This document shows, piece by piece, positions 1 through 7,276 of a stretch of 64,000 nucleotides of DNA. The stretch is from Acidiferrobacter thiooxydans (GTDB taxonomy: Bacteria > Pseudomonadota > Gammaproteobacteria > Acidiferrobacterales > Acidiferrobacteraceae): assembly GCF_003333315.1 (NCBI RefSeq), contig NZ_PSYR01000001.1, positions 1,328,501 through 1,392,500 on the forward strand, read 5' to 3'. A program made the translations under genes and the position numbers. Every line of letters starts with the position of its first letter. The first letter of the stretch is position 1. Under the pieces are notes generated by a model. That model saw nothing but the letters and a program-made list of their open reading frames with translations, did no database searches and had not been told where the DNA came from.

Positions 1-118
1 CGCCCACGCCTACGATCGGCATGCCGAGCGCATCAACACTGACGCCAACACTCGCGCCCCCGGATACTTGGGCGATCTCTTCCTGGCTGAGTTCTCTGAT
101 GGAATGCGTGTTGTCCAT
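1..118 (-). CDS. Double-glycine leader peptide, bacteriocin-like precursor (3' end outside window)
   Basis: The reading frame runs off the left edge, so only the first 39 codons are visible. It starts at an ATG preceded by a good Shine-Dalgarno AAGGAG about seven bases upstream. The N-terminus contains RELSQEEIAQVSGG, which matches the double-glycine leader pattern of class II bacteriocins and microcins (an LS-x2-E-x2-x-V/I-S-GG type motif). Such leaders are removed by C39-peptidase ABC exporters. After the GG the peptide is small, glycine/valine-rich and hydrophobic (ASVGVSVDALGMPIVGVG), as in many mature bacteriocins. No exporter or immunity gene is visible, since the locus continues outside the window. 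The leader is convincing; activity is inference. Confidence 0.6.
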   Translation of the reverse strand, partial: MDNTHSIRELSQEEIAQVSGGASVGVSVDALGMPIVGVG

Positions 119-958
119 GAATGGCTCCTTGCAGTAATTTCTGACATTTTCCGTGTCGATATAGATAGGTTGATTACTACGCAGGCGATGGAATAGTCGC
201 CTGCGGATTTTTTTAACACCGCATCAAAGGGGCTGTCAATGCCGGGTGGGCGTTTAATGGGATGGATGGCCCGCTGTGCCGGACATGCGGTCTTTGGCAC
301 GGTGTGGCCGGCGGCAGTTCCCAATGTTCAAACCATTCCGCAGGCCGCCCGCCATGCGCGGGATGGTGATCGTTTCTATGGGTGTGTTGACAAAGGGCGG
401 CCCTTCCTGATCGGCGCACGAAGGAGATAGCAAGGGAGCCGCGGCATGTGCGGGTGTCTGTGGTTATTCACGCACCCAGGGCTCCGAGGTAAACTGGAAT
501 CGGCGTGCGATGGGCGTATGCATGGTCGCGCGTCCGTACAGGACAGATTGCGAGGGGTACAGTGATCCCGCCTTGCCGGGCCCCGAGTTGCGCCGAGGCT
601 TTCCTGGCACGCCCTGCATGGGCACACTCTATGGTGCTGCCAGCCCCCGTGAGATGACCATAGTGAGCGCAGCGCCACCGCGAAAGGGTGATCACTCATG
701 GGGAAGAAACATGAAGCGAGCCTGCGAGAGATCATCCCATTCACAATGTTCCGCTCGCCCTGGATAAACAATCGCATCGCAGCTCAGGACTTTAGGAGGT
801 CCACGATAGCTGCCGTCGCGAGGATTTTGCAGCCCGGCAAACTGTCTCCACGAGGAACCATCGTCATCTTTCGCCAGCGCGATCTCCGTTAAGCCCGCAG
901 AGGCTTTTGGGTAATGGCCGTTGCAACAAGGCGGCGATCTCGCCTTCCCTCGTGGAAA
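119..958. other. Stretch without recognised genes
   Basis: Only the short upstream region of the leader-peptide gene is interpretable here. The remaining open frames are arginine/proline-rich, lack ribosome binding sites and match no family I recognise. This looks like non-coding or decayed accessory DNA. Confidence 0.5.
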
Positions 959-1240
959 TCACATTGGCATCGCAGTGAAGTGCGGCCGGATGTCCGCCAA
1001 CAAGGCCATGAAGATCACGTCCTCGCGGCAGCCGCGCTCGACCAGACCGCTGGAGGCGATGGCGCGTGCGTAGGCGTAGAGAACCGTCTTCAGTAACGGC
1101 ACCATGTCATAGGTCGCTGTGCCGGTTTCATCATTGCCATAACGCGGTTCGAATATTGATATGCCGATCGTATGATCGAGGATAGCGGGGCGTGTATTCA
1201 AAGCGGCCGGGTAGGATTTTCTCAGAAAAGCTGATCCGGA
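959..1240 (-). pseudogene. N-terminal fragment of a DUF772-type (IS1182/IS5-like) transposase
   Basis: The frame contains FEPRYGNDETG, LLKTVLYAYARAIASS and the ERGCREDVIFMAL block, then ADIRPHFTA. This order is typical of the N-terminal DUF772 domain of IS1182-type transposases (fold-in of a charged, aromatic-rich domain before the DDE core). It ends at a stop straight after the domain, and no catalytic DDE region follows. Just upstream, the homologous start (SEKILPGRFEY) lies in another frame, so a frameshift near 1200 separates it from the rest. This is a dead transposase end-fragment; the exact IS family is uncertain. Confidence 0.55.
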
Positions 1241-1453
1241 TCAGACTCGTCTGGCGATAATCGTAGTCCTCGTATCGCGCCAGGGACTTAACCCCCCCCT
1301 CAGCAAGGGACTGTCACCGGTCATACGCATATTTCTCGGGCATTGGTAGCGCTCTTGTGATGTTTTCGACAGCCTAAACGTTTGCTACAACCGGCTGCCC
1401 AAAGCCGCCTAGCGAAGCGCCGCAGCTTTTGGCAGTCCGAGGTGGCACCGTTG

Positions 1454-2254
1454 TTAGGTTGCGGGTTTGATGGCCTCGATGGTTGCCGATACCACATATT
1501 CCGCAATATCTGTTCCTGGCGCCCAATCGCCGATGAAAGACTTGCTCTCATCTTTCGGTGCCACGCGAATCTCCGTAAATCCGCACTCCTGCAGCATGGC
1601 TTCGACTTCCGATACCAAGGAAGCGCCGGCCATACAACCTGTATAAAGCGTCATGTCCTTCCGGACTGCCTCCGGCAACAAGGCGAAGGCGACGACATCC
1701 GAAATCGCCAATCGTCCTCCCGGCTTCAAAACGCGGTGCGCCTCCCTGAATACGCGCGCCTTATCGGGCGACAGATTGATGACACAGTTGGAGATGATGA
1801 CATCCACGGCGCCATCCGCCGCTGGCAAATTCTCGATTTCGCCAAGGCGGAATTCGGCGTTACGATAACCGCCTTTCTCGGCATGGGCTCGGGCCTTGGA
1901 AATCATTTCAGGGGTCATGTCCACGCCGATGACCCGACCTGTGTCGCCCACTTGCCGGGCCGCGAGAAAACAGTCAAAACCGCCACCGCTGCCAAGGTCG
2001 AGCACAACCTCGCCTGTTTTCAGTGCGGCGATAGCTTGTGGGTTTCCGCAACCCAGCCCTATGTTCGCACCCTGAGGTACGCTACCAACGTCATCAGCCG
2101 TGTAACCGAGCCCTTGGGACAGGGTGTCTGCACTTGCCGTGGGTGTGCCGCAGCATGTCGGGCCGCAACCGCAGCCTGCACCGCCGCTTTCAGCCACACG
2201 GCCGTATTGCTGGCGCACGGCCTGCCGGATCTCGTCGCTCTTCAAGGCATCCAT
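1454..2254 (-). CDS. arsM: Arsenite S-adenosylmethionine methyltransferase
   Basis: ArsM transfers methyl groups from SAM to trivalent arsenic in the cytoplasm, giving methylated, partly volatile arsenicals. The 266-residue protein has the family's usual length. Residues about 25-40 carry the cysteine-rich [10 protein letters not shown] segment. The SAM-binding motif [17 protein letters not shown] is near residue 85, followed by GVDMTPEMI. The conserved arsenic-binding cysteines appear in [13 protein letters not shown] (about residue 160) and in YTGCMAGA (about residue 210). It lies 89 bases downstream of the sigZ remnant on the same strand, and sigZ-arsM pairing is common. With sigZ split by an IS, its expression may be altered. 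Confidence 0.93.
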   Translation of the reverse strand: MDALKSDEIRQAVRQQYGRVAESGGAGCGCGPTCCGTPTASADTLSQGLGYTADDVGSVPQGANIGLGCGNPQAIAALKTGEVVLDLGSGGGFDCFLAARQVGDTGRVIGVDMTPEMISKARAHAEKGGYRNAEFRLGEIENLPAADGAVDVIISNCVINLSPDKARVFREAHRVLKPGGRLAISDVVAFALLPEAVRKDMTLYTGCMAGASLVSEVEAMLQECGFTEIRVAPKDESKSFIGDWAPGTDIAEYVVSATIEAIKPAT

Positions 2255-2558
2255 AAATCTTTCCTGTCATTCAAGGGTTGCGACGTTTGTAGCGTCGTAT
2301 CCCTGTAGACGGAGATTCGGCAAAAAAGACGCAGGCTTCCCCGTCAGCCGCAGCTGCTCCCATCGCGGTTCTTGTCGCGTGGCGCGTAACCGATGATGCC
2401 GCTTCGTCCGGTTTCGATGTCACAGCAATCGAGCAAGCGCTGGCGCAAATTCCCTCTGCCGCGTTGTACTCGGGATTTTGCGCCGGAGAGGGAAATGCCC
2501 AAACGGTTGGCCACCTCTTTCTGGGGCAGGCCCTCTAGCTCCGATAGCACAAGGGCTG

Positions 2559-2561
2559 ATC
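2559..2561. repeat. 3-bp target-site duplication of IS copy 1 (partner 3823-3825)
   Basis: ATC immediately precedes the left inverted repeat and ATC immediately follows the right one at 3823-3825. Three-base duplications are typical for IS3-family insertion. Deleting the element plus one ATC restores the sigZ reading frame. Confidence 0.85.
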
Positions 2562-2624
2562 TGAAGTGGTCCCCCGTTGACGGACCTCTAATGGATGGAT
2601 TAAACCAACCACTTGGAGGTCACT

Positions 2625-2921
2625 ATGGAACGTCAGGTTCGTGCTCAATATACCGCCGATTACAAGGCGCAGGCAGTGTCATTGGCAGAGAGCCTCGGAG
2701 CGGCAAAGGCTGCCCGCAAGCTCGGTATTTCGGTCAAGACGCTGGCTAATTGGATCCGCATTTCGCGTGATGGAGCAGGGTTCGCCAAGGACGGGAAGCG
2801 CCGTCCTGTGAGCGATGTGGAAGCTGAGAATGCACGGCTTCGAGCCGAGAATGCTCAGCTGCGCATGGAGCGCGATTTCATAAAAAAAGCCGCAGCGTAC
2901 TTTGCGAAGGAGTCCAAGTGA
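2625..2921 (+). CDS. IS3-family transposase OrfA
   Basis: OrfA is the 98-residue DNA-binding subunit of the IS3-family transposase. Residues 8-55 form the helix-turn-helix (YTADYKAQAVSLAESLG, ARKLGISVKTLANWI), followed by a leucine-zipper-like coiled coil (VEAENARLRAENAQLRMER) that mediates multimerisation. The ATG start is preceded by GGAGGT. OrfA ends overlapping the orfB GTG start by four bases. Near its end lies the A7 run at which ribosomes can shift to produce the fused OrfAB transposase. OrfA alone typically represses or modulates transposition. Confidence 0.93.
   Translation: MERQVRAQYTADYKAQAVSLAESLGAAKAARKLGISVKTLANWIRISRDGAGFAKDGKRRPVSDVEAENARLRAENAQLRMERDFIKKAAAYFAKESK
2882..2888 (+). 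other. Programmed -1 frameshift slippery run (A7)
   Basis: Seven adenines at the FIKKA codons near the end of orfA, in the position where IS3-family elements slip -1 into orfB to make OrfAB. The same run is at 58525-58531 in copy 2. Use of the site is inferred from the family. Confidence 0.7.
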
Positions 2922-3811
2922 AGTACGCCTATATCGCCTCGCAGCGGACTCACTACCCGATCGGGTTCATGTGCCGGGTACTTGAGGTATCGACGTCGGG
3001 ATTCTTCGCCTGGCAGGCCCGAGAACGTGCGCCACAGAGCGACGCGGACGCTCCGTTGCGTGCAGCGATCATACAGGTCCACGAGGAAAGCCGGCGCCGC
3101 TATGGTCGCCGGCGCCTCACGCATGCCCTGCGCGCACAGGGCATGCGCATCAACCCCAAACGTGTGCATCGAGTGATGCGCGAGGAAGGCTTGCGAGGCG
3201 TGCGTAAAGGGCGCTTCGTGCCGCGCACGACCGACAGTGCCCATCAGCGCGCCATCGCCCCGAACGTCCTACAGAGGCGATTTAGCGTCGACACAGCCGT
3301 GCCGGCCTGGACAAGCGACATCACGTACGTTGCCACTCGTGAGGGCTGGCTGTACCTGGCGGTGATTATCGCCTTACAGACACGCCAGGTGCTCGGCTAC
3401 AGCCTCTCGGATCGCATGCCCGATGAGCTGGTGCTCAATGCGCTGCGCAATGCCTGCCATCTCCAGACACCGCCATCCGGTACGGTGTTTCATTCCGACC
3501 GCGGCAGCCAGTACGCCAGCGATGATTTCCGCAACGCTCTCGGCGCACTTGGCATGGTGGCCAGCATGAGTCGCAAGGGAAATTGCTGGGACAATGCGGT
3601 CTCGGAGAGCTTCTTCGCAACACTGAAGACCGAAGAAGCGACCGAGCCGTATGCGACAAAACAGGACGCCCACAGAGCGATCGCGCAATACATCCACGGA
3701 TTCTACAATCCTGTCCGCCTGCACTCATCACTCGGATACTTGTCGCCCAACGAGTATGCGCGCAGAATGCAACACCCAGATCAAGACCCGTCTATGAGGT
3801 CCGCTGCGTAG
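2918..3811 (+). CDS. IS3-family transposase OrfB (DDE catalytic subunit)
   Basis: This 297-residue frame carries the HTH_21/rve integrase core. The catalytic triad is visible as D in WTSDITYV (about residue 132), D in FHSDRGSQYAS (about 193) and E in WDNAVSESFFATLK (about 229). The C-terminal YNPVRLHSSLGYLSPNEYA block is diagnostic of IS3-family OrfB. It is probably expressed mainly as a frameshift fusion with OrfA; the GTG start overlapping the OrfA stop (GTGA) could also allow low-level independent initiation. The reading frame is intact, so the element is likely competent. Confidence 0.95.
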   Translation: MKYAYIASQRTHYPIGFMCRVLEVSTSGFFAWQARERAPQSDADAPLRAAIIQVHEESRRRYGRRRLTHALRAQGMRINPKRVHRVMREEGLRGVRKGRFVPRTTDSAHQRAIAPNVLQRRFSVDTAVPAWTSDITYVATREGWLYLAVIIALQTRQVLGYSLSDRMPDELVLNALRNACHLQTPPSGTVFHSDRGSQYASDDFRNALGALGMVASMSRKGNCWDNAVSESFFATLKTEEATEPYATKQDAHRAIAQYIHGFYNPVRLHSSLGYLSPNEYARRMQHPDQDPSMRSAA

Positions 3812-4147
3812 GGACCACTTCAATCGGTAAATTTCTGGCAGATCCGCGATCAATGGCCGAAGACAGCTCGCCAACTCTGTGACGTAATCATGCTCAGGCT
3901 CCGGTGCCGCGAGTTCATCAGGAAGCTCATCCCACGGTTTCTGCGACCGGTAGTGGTCGGCTATCGCGTTCGCGGCAATGCGGAACAACCAGGCGACAAT
4001 GCTGCCATGGGATTTGACCATATGCAGGCTCGTGTGGGCTTTGAGGAATACATCCTGAACAATGTCGTCCACCGCATAGCTCTCCCGTACACGTCGGGCA
4101 ACGTAGCTGCGCAATTGCGTCTTGTGTTCTTGCCAGAAATCAGGCAT

Positions 4148-4696
4148 CGGTGCTATGGGTTGAGCAACCTAAGGTTTCGGCCGTGCGGCGCCGGTCAATG
4201 AAGTGTCAGGAAACACGGCGCGCTGTCCCAGGCGTCCGCGCGAGCCGGTTGTTAGGGCACCTTTTCTTGGGGCAAATCTCGGACGCGCCGGGAGACGTCA
4301 GGATAGTAACGGCTATAGTTACCTGTCAAGCGCAAACAGGGACCGTTCTCTCAGTCCCCCAAAAAGAACCCGGGCATTGTGCGTGGCTCAAGCCTTAAAA
4401 AGCCAACCAAAGTTACAGGGCTATAGGTGATGATCGCCTCGCATAATCTCGATACAGCCTTGGATCCGTAACGCGCCCCCATCGCACCTCACCTGGTGTC
4501 TCTTAGTGGCTTCGGAGACCCCCTATTGTCGAGCGCCTCGTAGCGCTGACATAAGTTGCGTGTAGTGCAGTATTTCCAGTGTGGTCTCTGCGCCAGAGGG
4601 TCAATTATTTCCAAGCGCGGCCCCGACGGGCTTTCGCGGATATCGCCGAAACGCACCATGCCATTTTCGGCTCCTCAGCAGAATTAGTGGGTCTAA
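4148..4696. other. Stretch without recognised genes (sigZ upstream region)
   Basis: This holds the presumptive promoter region of sigZ on the minus strand and then no frame I recognise. Weak similarity to the N-terminal side of a secretion ATPase (ADIAETHHAIFGSSAEL, about 4637-4690, another frame) suggests it merges into the ATPase relic that follows. Confidence 0.4.
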
Positions 4697-5108
4697 TTCA
4701 CGACCGACATGCTCTTCATCGGCGAGGTGCGTGGCCCGCTCGAGGCCGCGGCGGTGGTCTTGCAGGCCGGCATCGGCGGCCCGATCATCACGACGATCCA
4801 CGCCGAGTCCGTGGAAACCGCCATTGAACGCCTCACGGCGCTGGCCGCCCATGAAATAGGTCCGGAGGGAGCCACCTCCCAGATTGCCGCGCACCTGGCG
4901 GCCGTCGTCCACCTCACACTGTCCTCGCGGCCGATCGGGACCTCCCGTCGCCACGGTGTGACACCGGCACCCCTCCTGTTGCTCTCTACGCAACTCCTGC
5001 GCGTACGCCCCCGAAGACGCGGGATTGGGTTCCGCCATCGAGCGGCACGAGACCTCTCAGATTCAGCAGGCGGCCTATACGCAGAATGTGCGGCGGACGC
5101 AGCAGTAA
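4697..5108 (+). pseudogene. Fragment of a type II/IV secretion (PilT/DotB/TraJ-like) ATPase
   Basis: The frame contains DMLFIGEVRGPLEAAAVV and GGPIITTIHAESVETAIERL. These match the Walker B/Asp-box and His-box region of hexameric secretion ATPases (pattern: D-x-L/I-x-x-GE-x-R followed by a TIHA-type motif). No Walker A precedes it, and a stop codon lies directly upstream. The C-terminal continuation (SAIERHETSQIQQAAY, ending at TAA 5106-5108) is in a different frame, so a frameshift lies around 4950-5030. It looks like the leftover of a conjugation or pilus locus. The exact subfamily cannot be told from this fragment. Confidence 0.5.
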
Positions 5109-5196
5109 GGATTCAGCAGGAAGACGGATGCTGCATGTGAGCACGGCAAATTCTGATAGAATCCCCATCAAGCTCATAGGGATTGCGAATACGACC

Positions 5197-5225
5197 CTGT
5201 GGCCTCCCCTTGAGGGAGGCCACAG
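5197..5225 (+). promoter_or_regulatory. Perfect 12-bp hairpin in the antitoxin leader
   Basis: CTGTGGCCTCCC at 5197-5208 pairs perfectly with GGGAGGCCACAG at 5214-5225 across a 5-base loop. It lies 17 bases before the ATG at 5243 and just upstream of the GGAG ribosome binding site. No T-run follows, so it may be an RNA-level control or processing element rather than a terminator. Confidence 0.45.
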
Positions 5226-5242
5226 GAGCCCCGGAGATTCCG

Positions 5243-5500
5243 ATGTACAGCGCTTCAGATCAATCCACCACGCTTCTCACACAAGAAGTCATGCCGGAAA
5301 AAACGCTGACTGTTCTTCAGGAGTTTTCTCGTGGCCGCCTCATGTACAGAGAGGTCATGAACACTTTGTCGTTAGACAGCGACGAAATGTTATTTCGGTT
5401 GATGGCACAAGCGGACCTTCCTATGCCGCATCTGTCCGACAAAGAAACGAACGCCATGATATCCCAGTTCAGACAGTTTTTGCGGCATGCCGGAATCTAA
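5243..5500 (+). CDS. Small antitoxin-like protein upstream of a broken PIN-like toxin
   Basis: An 85-residue acidic/mixed protein of a family I do not recognise by name. The ATG is preceded by GGAG six bases upstream. It contains FSRGRLMYREVMNTL and LMAQADLPMPHLSDKE, which resemble the ribbon- or helix-type antitoxins found before PIN toxins (UPF0175 or similar), but no diagnostic domain is certain. Its 3' end overlaps the next frame by 14 bases, the usual toxin-antitoxin arrangement. A 12-bp hairpin sits in its leader. Antitoxin is inferred from position and size. Confidence 0.5.
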   Translation: MYSASDQSTTLLTQEVMPEKTLTVLQEFSRGRLMYREVMNTLSLDSDEMLFRLMAQADLPMPHLSDKETNAMISQFRQFLRHAGI

Positions 5501-6074
5501 CGTCACACAGTGTGAGTTGGTCGTACCCGATGCCGGACCTCGCATCACCTTGGCTTACGCGGATCGGCTGGATCTCCTGCTGACTTTGCGCGTTACTGTG
5601 GTGGTGGTAGATAGGGTGTAGTACGAGCTTACCCGGCACCACACAGAAACCAGCCAGCGAATCCTGGCCTTTCTCCATCACAATCACATCCCCATTATGC
5701 GAACGACCATTGGCGAAGAGGCCCGGACTCAGGGACCGGCATTTCGCAAACAGCATGCGGGGGAACGCGCAGTGCAGGATTTCCTATTCGATTTTCACCA
5801 TAAAAAGTCACCAGGAGAGAAGCGTTACGCAACCTTGTTATTCGAGGATCATAAGATTGCGGGTACTGCGTTTGTCTTGCCTGATAATGTGTACTTGCTG
5901 TCTACGAGGGCATTTCGCCTTGAGTTAGAACATCGACATATCATTCAGTCCGCAGAAAAGATTTTACAACAATCTCAAGCGGCCAGCCGTATACCTTCCA
6001 AACGCTCGGTCAATACGCCCCAAAATCGAATTCTCGAATCAAGCCATTTTAAATATGACACCCGTGCCTCCTAG
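5487..6074 (+). pseudogene. PIN-like toxin with an in-frame amber stop
   Basis: Reading from ATG 5487, the N-terminus ELVVPDAGPRITLAYADR has the first acidic PIN-type residue in a V-x-DAGP context. After a TAG at 5619-5621 the same frame continues openly for about 150 codons. That part includes GERAVQDFLF, RYATLLFEDHKIAG and PDNVYLLSTRAFRLELE, consistent with the later acidic residues of a PIN fold. The stop is a single-base change from a sense codon, so this was a full toxin of about 195 residues. With the toxin dead, the antitoxin may be free to decay. Family assignment rests on motif pattern only. Confidence 0.5.
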
Positions 6075-6276
6075 GCGGGACTGTAATTCTGGATAGTGCA
6101 GACCGACATTGACTTCTGTCAAGAGAAGGGTGCGCGCGGCCGCTGCCGGGGCATTCGCTCTCCGTCACGTATTGCACGAAGCCAGTTGGGGCGTTTAGAG
6201 CAGCCCGCGCGATGCCGGTGCGCACCGCTCCGTTGTGTCCGTCAAGTTGTGCAAGTGCCTTCCTGGTGTAAACAGC

Positions 6277-6300
6277 CCCGACCTAAGGTCGGGAGCTTTT
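6277..6300 (+). terminator. Rho-independent-like hairpin
   Basis: CCCGACC-TAA-GGTCGGG (6277-6293) followed by AGCTTTT. The orientation fits rightward transcription from the toxin-antitoxin pair at 5243-6074. Confidence 0.5.
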
Positions 6301-6362
6301 CACCACATCACACGCAGGCACAACCGCGCGAAATCAGGCTGGTTTATGGGCCTCAGCGGTCC

Positions 6363-6803
6363 TTACAATAAAGCCTGCAGCAAGGCATGTTGGGGTGAGG
6401 AGAATGGATTGACCACTGTCACTCCCGCCCATGTAAAGCCTTCCTGAAGGTCTTCGGATAACAGAAGGCGACATCCTGATCGCGAAGCCGCAGACAAGAT
6501 CACGGCGTCCCATATCCCGAGATTATGGTCGACCGCGAGATCGGCTGCCACCAACATCACATCGAGTGAGGTCTCGATCACGGGGAAGGCGTCGCGCCAG
6601 CTTGAGAGCGCGTTGCGCGCATCGGCTCGGGGTTTTCCTGCTTTGCGGACAAGGACATTAAACAGCTCGCCTAGGACCTGAGCGGGTACGACGGTCGCCC
6701 CCGGCGGTAGGCGAGCAATAAGGGTAAGGGCGACATTTCGCCGCTCAGCCCCATTAACCCCTTCCGCGTAGGCAAGCACATTCGTGTCGAGCGCAACCCT
6801 CAC
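6363..6803 (-). CDS. PIN-domain ribonuclease toxin, VapC-type
   Basis: VapC toxins cut specific RNAs (often initiator tRNA or rRNA) in the cytoplasm and are held off by a partner antitoxin. The 146-residue protein starts MRVALDTNVLAY, the classic first PIN aspartate. It has E in VLGELFNVLV (about residue 46), the WDAVILSAA aspartate (about residue 100) and LLLSEDLQEG (about residue 116), so all four acidic positions appear present. It begins inside the last codons of the upstream antitoxin gene (4-base overlap), showing translational coupling. It looks intact, unlike the PIN-like gene at 5487. Confidence 0.88.
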   Translation of the reverse strand: MRVALDTNVLAYAEGVNGAERRNVALTLIARLPPGATVVPAQVLGELFNVLVRKAGKPRADARNALSSWRDAFPVIETSLDVMLVAADLAVDHNLGIWDAVILSAASRSGCRLLLSEDLQEGFTWAGVTVVNPFSSPQHALLQALL

Positions 6804-7045
6804 CGATCATCCTCGTAGAGTTCCTCGCGCGTCCACCGTCCGGCATCGCTAAGCGGCTGCCCTTCTAAACGCGACAATAAAGCAGCGCGCCCGCGCATCG
6901 CGACATCGTCGTCCTTGTTGACGGGAATGAGCCGCGCAATGGGTTTACCGTGGCTCGTTACCACGTATTGGCGACCCTCGCGAACCTCACGTAGAAGGGT
7001 AGAAAACTGGCGATTGGCATCAGCTGCGGAAATGAACTTGTCCAT
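6800..7045 (-). CDS. Phd/YefM-type antitoxin
   Basis: An 81-residue antitoxin for the adjacent VapC toxin. The N-terminus is a Phd-type dimerisation and DNA-binding fold, seen in ISAADANRQFSTLLREV and the diagnostic VTSHGKPIARLIP segment. The C-terminal tail (GRWTREELYEDDR) is acidic and likely the toxin-neutralising part. It precedes and overlaps the toxin by 4 bases. Such antitoxins autorepress their operon; a perfect AGTAGT-N7-ACTACT inverted repeat lies 14-32 bases upstream of the start codon. Confidence 0.88.
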   Translation of the reverse strand: MDKFISAADANRQFSTLLREVREGRQYVVTSHGKPIARLIPVNKDDDVAMRGRAALLSRLEGQPLSDAGRWTREELYEDDR

Positions 7046-7058
7046 GACGTCCGCGTAA

Positions 7059-7077
7059 AGTAGTAATAATAACTACT
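7059..7077 (-). promoter_or_regulatory. Candidate Phd-family operator
   Basis: AGTAGT (7059-7064), 7 bases, ACTACT (7072-7077) form a perfect inverted repeat in AT-rich DNA just upstream of the antitoxin start. This is the usual place for the autoregulatory operator of a toxin-antitoxin operon. Confidence 0.55.
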
Positions 7078-7184
7078 ATACAATCCTCACCAAAAAGCGC
7101 AAGCATTCCTCGATTTGCGGCAGGGTTACAGCAGGATTACCGTAAACTAGAGGGTGCGGGGGGGTCTGTAAGCGCTTGATTTTA

Positions 7185-7260
7185 TGGTGGAGCCAGGCGG
7201 GATCGAACCGCCGACCTCCTGCATGCCATGCAGGCGCTCTCCCAGCTGAGCTATGGCCCC
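7185..7260 (-). tRNA. tRNA-Ala (anticodon GGC)
   Basis: On the minus strand the sequence folds as a full cloverleaf: acceptor GGGGCCA pairs with TGGCTCC (one G-T pair), the D arm includes AGCTCAGCTGGGAGAGC, the anticodon stem CCTGC/GCAGG encloses the loop ATGGCAT (anticodon GGC), and the T arm includes GGTTCGATCC. CCA is encoded at the 3' end (7185-7187). The 3' end is near the phd promoter; the 5' end is 16 bases from the gltX stop. Confidence 0.95.
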
Positions 7261-7276
7261 TTAGCGCGCGGCTACT

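Larger units (their letters stand above)
2562..3822 (+). mobile_element. IS3-family insertion sequence, copy 1 (1261 bp)
   Basis: The element is bounded by inverted repeats: it starts TGAAGTGGTCCCCCGTTG and ends with GGGACCACTTCA, giving a 12-base perfect terminal match. It holds orfA and orfB with an A7 slippery run, the usual IS3-family plan. A second copy of the same length sits at 58205-59465, and both encode identical OrfA and OrfB, so transposition was recent. Here it interrupts sigZ in the opposite orientation. Confidence 0.95.
2344..4147 (-). pseudogene. sigZ: ECF sigma factor (SigZ-type) split by an IS3-family insertion
   Basis: The N-terminal half (4147 down to 3823) carries region 2: DDIVQDVFLKAH and WLFRIAANAIADHYR. 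The C-terminal half (2561 down to 2344) carries region 4: LSELEGLPQKEVANRLGIS and SGAKSRVQRGR. Removing the IS plus one copy of the 3-base duplication rejoins the halves exactly in frame as LPEIYR-SALVLSELEG, so the insertion is recent and otherwise clean. SigZ-type ECF factors direct RNA polymerase to a small regulon; the arsM neighbour suggests control of arsenic detoxification. A downstream cysteine pair (LLDCCDIE) is present after region 4. Function is presumably lost in this genome. Confidence 0.9.

Noticed and set aside
1382-2308. 308-codon frame opposite arsM
   Set aside because: Antisense of arsM; no motifs and the cysteines do not form a recognisable pattern.
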